A DNA stretch of 64,000 bases, taken from assembly GCF_003335105.1 (NCBI RefSeq), contig NZ_QFWQ01000001.1:155432-219431 (forward strand), read 5' to 3'. The notes under the pieces are model-generated. The model searched no databases. It was given only the letters and a program-made list of their open reading frames with translations, and was not told the origin of the DNA. Positions 61,501 through 64,000 of the stretch are shown here, piece after piece (the stretch's first letter is position 1; each line of letters starts with the position of its first letter). The position numbers were made by a program, and so were the translations under genes. The DNA is from Rhodanobacter denitrificans (GTDB taxonomy: Bacteria > Pseudomonadota > Gammaproteobacteria > Xanthomonadales > Rhodanobacteraceae).

Positions 61501-64000
61501 CGCGTCAAGACGATCGCGCCGCCCGCCGGCACGCAGAGCACCAGTTACGGCTACGATCCGGTCGGCCGTCTCACCAGTGCGGTTTCGGGCATCAGCACCT
61601 GGAGGGGTACCTACAACTTCCGCGGCATGTTGACCGGCGAGAGCCTGCAGCTGGCTGGCCAGAACGCGTGGGGCCTCGGCTATGCCCACGATGCGTATGG
61701 CAGCCTCAGCCTGATCCACTACCCCGACGGCGAGAACGTCAGCTACGCGCCCGACGCGCTGGGGCGGCCGACCCAGGCCGGCAGCTATGCGACCGGCATC
61801 GGCTACTTCCCGAACGGTCAGGTGGCGCAGTTCACCTACGCCAATGGCAGCAGTTATGTGGCCGCGCAGAACGCACGCCAGATGCTCAGCAATTTCAGCT
61901 ATGGCACCGGCAGCACGGTGCAGCTGAGCGAAGACCTGAGCTACGACGCCAACGGCAACATCACCACGGTGGCCGATTTGGCGGGTGGCCCGCGTGCCAA
62001 GTCGTTCGGCTACGACGCGCTGAACCGGTTGACCAGTGCCAACGCGGCTGGCTTGTGGGGTACCCAGGCGTATACCTACGACGCGCTCAATAACCTGCGC
62101 ACGCTGCAGATCGGCAGCCAGACGTCGACCTACACCTACGATCCCACCAACAAACTGGCCAGCATCAGCGGCGCGCAATCGGTCAGCTACACCTACGATC
62201 CGCGCGGCAACGTGGCGACCAAGAACGGTACGAGCCTGGTATTCGACCAGAAGAACCAGCTGACCCAGGTCGCTGGCAGCAACACCTATGCCTACGATGC
62301 GTCGGGCCGACGGGTGTCGAAGACCGCCGGTGGCGTGACGACGTATTATTTCTACAGCCAGGCCGGGCAGCTGATGTATCAGTGGGCGCCCGGCAGTGCG
62401 CTGACCACCAGCTTCGTCTACCTGGGCAGCAAGCTGGTCGGGGACAACGAGACACTCGTGCTGGGTGCGCCGGCCACGGTCGACTTCGATGCCAACCCCA
62501 ACAACGGCAGCTACACGGTGAGCTGGGGCGCCGTGACGGGCGCCACCAGCTACGTGCTGCAGGAAAGTGCCAACGGTGGCGGCTGGGTGACGGTCTACTC
62601 TGGTGGCAGCCCCAGTGTCACGCTGAGCGGCAAAGCCGGCGGCAGCTATGTGTATCAGGTGGAGGGTTGCGCAGGAACCACCTGCGGCGGCTGGACAGGC
62701 TCGGCCACGCTCGGCGTGCGTCCGGCGCTACCGACGGTGACCGTACCCGGCGGCACGATCAACGGCACCTACAACGTGAGTTGGACGGCCCCTGCGACCG
62801 CCACCAGTTATGACGTGCAGGAGCGCTTGAACAGCGGTGCGTGGAACACCATCGCCAGCGCTACCACGGCAAGCTCGATCAGCCGTCCGGGCAATGTCAG
62901 CGGCAGCTACACCTATCAGGTCGCGGCCTACAACGCCTATGGCACGCGCGGCTGGGCCGGCTCGGCTGCGGTGACGGTGGATACCACCTATGGCGTGTTG
63001 CCCGCCGCACCGGCGAGTCTGACCGTGCCGGCTAGCAGCAACGATGGCAGCGCCACATTGAGCTGGGCTGCCACCAGTCTGACCACCCGCTATGTGGTCG
63101 AGCAAAGCAGCAGCGGCGGCACCAGCTGGGCGCAGATCTACAACAGCACGGGCACCAGCACCGCCGTGTCCGGGTTGGCGGACGGCAGCTACAGCTACCA
63201 CGTGCAATCGTGCAATACCTATGGCTGCAGTGCCTGGACCAACGGCAGTGCCACCTTGGTGGTAACGCATCCGCCCACCACGGCGCCCACCCTGAGCGTG
63301 CCGGCCAGCAGCACCAACGGCAGCTATGCGGTGAGCTGGGGCGGCGTCCCGGGTCAGATCAGCTACACCCTGCAGGAGCAGATCAACGGCGGCGGCTGGA
63401 CCACGGTGCAGAGCAACGGAATGACCAGTTGGAGCACCAGCGGCCGCGGCAATGGCACTTACGGCTATCAAGCGCAGGCGTGCAACGTCGGCGGCTGTGG
63501 GCCGTGGAGCGCGGTAGCGAGTACCAGCGTGCTGTGGCCACCACCGACACCGGCCAGCATCAGCGTGCCCGGAAGCAGCAGTGGTCTTATCACCGTGACG
63601 TGGGCGACCTCGGCCACAGCGACCAGCTACACCTTGCAGCAAAGCATCGATGGTGGCGGTTGGACGACCGTCTATAGCAATGCGGCGAATGGCACGACTC
63701 TGAATGAGTCATCCACGGGCAATTACACCCTGAGGGTGCAAGCCTGCAATGCCAGCGGCTGCAGCGGTTTTGTGACCAGTGGCGCGGTGGCGGTGACCAT
63801 CCCACCGGCCAGCGCACCGGGCCTGAGTGTGCCGGCGAGCAACAATACCGGCAGTTACACGGTGAGCTGGGGCGGCGTGAGCGGCGCCACCAGCTACACC
63901 TTGCAGGAGCAGGTCAACGGCGGCGGCTGGACCACGGTGCAAGCCAGCGGAGCCACCAGCTGGGGTACCAGTGGTCGCGGCAATGGCACCTATGGTTATC
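58504..64000 (+). CDS. Secreted RHS/YD-repeat protein with fibronectin-III-like array, truncated at window end
   Basis: The reading frame is open from the ATG at 58504 to the window end (1832 residues, no stop). A signal peptide (MRTGNVFAFLLAVFSLTAQA) is followed by an N-terminal domain (~25-300). A long series of YD/RHS repeats follows (~300-1310), for example YTYNPMGWPSQVSYPTGDE, YGYDPVGRLTSAVSG and YDANGNITTVADLAGG. The RHS-core-type sequence YYFYSQAGQLMYQW then FVYLGSKLVGDNE (near residues 1280-1320) passes directly into six FN3-like units. RHS proteins form hollow shells and often deliver toxins at the cell surface. The C-terminus, including any toxin or the rest of the core, is not visible. 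The operon partner is unknown. Confidence 0.88.
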   Translation, partial: MRTGNVFAFLLAVFSLTAQAQSGSTNVDAYEEYGKHVRAAQEVTPLTSNLFGDHVSLYNGATEFDVTDVDLPGNSSLPVRFGRRLEIDDRRQPTGKLGGLGEWDIDVPYIDGVFTTENGWEVQNNVGQGGVYSRCSVVTPPYTVIASLGGIEEPASQIWDGNQLHIPGETDEELLANTETALPDNRATYPWITKSFYHASCASSTANGYPGESFVVVSPSGVSYTFNWMVVNPTSILHYQRPNPTGTGTIGSLANRSRFFLLATQVTDRFGNWVKYNYNASSQLQSITANDGREIDVTWSGNVVQSVSIPSTNPGPRTWRYGYVASSDGYAANGLLNTVTRPDGSQWTYTVTSGSLRTLKDLSVDTPPTYHCQIDANANTGSMVYTIGAPSGAQGIFSFTYQRNPRSYVPLNCTDVNPYTEYPDVYDFFDNFALVSKQISGAGLATMNWSYDYAATVNGGGYVTANIPFPYPTETYIPQSSSAYHPPKIVTVTDPTGITKYSFGINYGVDEGRLLQTETDTLSGQMVRTVTNTYLPDSQIASQAFPDNAGRSVQPIYKNPMVGRIRPEVVTTTVQDGDTYTRQTLGFDVFAQATDVKRFNSIAGQQAIEEQTSYLNDTTLWVLGLPQQVTNVTTGEIESFNAYNSNDTLQSRARFGQTLLTYTYNAAGQLASFTDGNSHTTSLSNYYRGIPQQVNYPDSTSQTAIVDYYGDILSITDQAGLTTSYTYNPMGWPSQVSYPTGDEVAWYPKNYAFAYVTGAERGIPGGHWRRTVTTGNNTEVTYFDAMLRPLLSDVSIAGTAGSDITTASSFDWRGLTTFTSYPVSGTPDLSAVTSGSHNTYDTLGRPTTSQQDSELGTLTTTTAYLSGAGVQVTDPKNNVTTTYAQVFDAPSYDAPIQVQAPAGVTQTIARDLYGNPLSITQSGIYNGTESDSITKTLTYDSYHRLCRTTEPESGSEVMAYDAANNLAWSAAGLAITGAGCGQDQVATAAQTARTYDAMNRVKTIAPPAGTQSTSYGYDPVGRLTSAVSGISTWRGTYNFRGMLTGESLQLAGQNAWGLGYAHDAYGSLSLIHYPDGENVSYAPDALGRPTQAGSYATGIGYFPNGQVAQFTYANGSSYVAAQNARQMLSNFSYGTGSTVQLSEDLSYDANGNITTVADLAGGPRAKSFGYDALNRLTSANAAGLWGTQAYTYDALNNLRTLQIGSQTSTYTYDPTNKLASISGAQSVSYTYDPRGNVATKNGTSLVFDQKNQLTQVAGSNTYAYDASGRRVSKTAGGVTTYYFYSQAGQLMYQWAPGSALTTSFVYLGSKLVGDNETLVLGAPATVDFDANPNNGSYTVSWGAVTGATSYVLQESANGGGWVTVYSGGSPSVTLSGKAGGSYVYQVEGCAGTTCGGWTGSATLGVRPALPTVTVPGGTINGTYNVSWTAPATATSYDVQERLNSGAWNTIASATTASSISRPGNVSGSYTYQVAAYNAYGTRGWAGSAAVTVDTTYGVLPAAPASLTVPASSNDGSATLSWAATSLTTRYVVEQSSSGGTSWAQIYNSTGTSTAVSGLADGSYSYHVQSCNTYGCSAWTNGSATLVVTHPPTTAPTLSVPASSTNGSYAVSWGGVPGQISYTLQEQINGGGWTTVQSNGMTSWSTSGRGNGTYGYQAQACNVGGCGPWSAVASTSVLWPPPTPASISVPGSSSGLITVTWATSATATSYTLQQSIDGGGWTTVYSNAANGTTLNESSTGNYTLRVQACNASGCSGFVTSGAVAVTIPPASAPGLSVPASNNTGSYTVSWGGVSGATSYTLQEQVNGGGWTTVQASGATSWGTSGRGNGTYGY
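62467..64000 (+). repeat. Tandem ~265-280-bp repeats encoding six fibronectin-III-like units
   Basis: Units begin near 62467, 62719, 62998, 63271, 63539 and 63802. Each encodes about 90 residues ending in a Gly-Ser-Tyr-x-Tyr-x-Val-x-Ala-Cys-type strand, with consensus such as SYTLQEQINGGGWTTVQ. Units four and six are the most alike in DNA sequence, offset 531 bp. The array continues past the window. Confidence 0.85.

Overview
The window is a high-GC, gene-dense stretch of a Gram-negative chromosome. Gene content and order (TorF-type porin-glnK-amtB, an RND efflux pair with a divergent LysR regulator, OprB porins, Wzx/Wzy/Wzz glycan genes, RHS protein) point to a gammaproteobacterium of the Xanthomonadales, most likely Rhodanobacteraceae (Rhodanobacter/Dyella/Luteibacter-like). 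The genus is inferred; there is no rRNA gene in the window. No tRNA, CRISPR array or intact transposase was seen.

Layout. 1-3.5 kb: truncated RND permease and its adaptor, facing a LysR regulator. 3.6-4.5 kb: uppP. 4.5-8.9 kb: a nitrogen block (TorF-like porin, glnK, amtB, then glnA). Both of its transcription units carry a textbook sigma-54 -24/-12 promoter and an upstream NtrC-type site. 9.1-9.9 kb: a BRO-N protein. 10-14.9 kb: a four-gene operon for a periplasmic three-subunit FAD/cytochrome c sugar dehydrogenase plus an OprB porin. 15.3-31 kb: ordinary accessory metabolism and stress genes (DoxX, CDF transporter, SDRs, FMN reductase, GH79-like enzyme, Dps, dioxygenase, peptidase-like hydrolases, TRIC channel, DsbA-like protein, peroxiredoxin, disulfide reductase, a cysteine-less DksA homologue).

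29.9-57.9 kb is the most interesting part. An ECF sigma factor, a zinc-type anti-sigma factor and a subtilase lipoprotein form one translationally coupled operon. The promoter of that operon contains an unusual two-block motif (NCAACC, then 16 nt, then GCACYYAC-like). I find the same motif at identical spacing in front of five more transcription units: the deoxyamino-sugar/Wzx/Wzy/Wzz operon, the methyltransferase-amidohydrolase-radical SAM-glycosyltransferase operon, a divergent pair (radical SAM/nucleotidyltransferase/methyltransferase/flavin reductase versus an HPr-kinase-like gene), and an ABC exporter. I infer a single ECF-controlled regulon of about 28 kb that makes and exports a heavily modified surface glycan or glycoconjugate, autoregulated through the anti-sigma factor and perhaps the protease.

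58.5-64 kb: the first 1832 residues of a secreted RHS/YD-repeat protein. Its RHS core appears to be interrupted by at least six tandem fibronectin-III-like units; the gene runs off the window.
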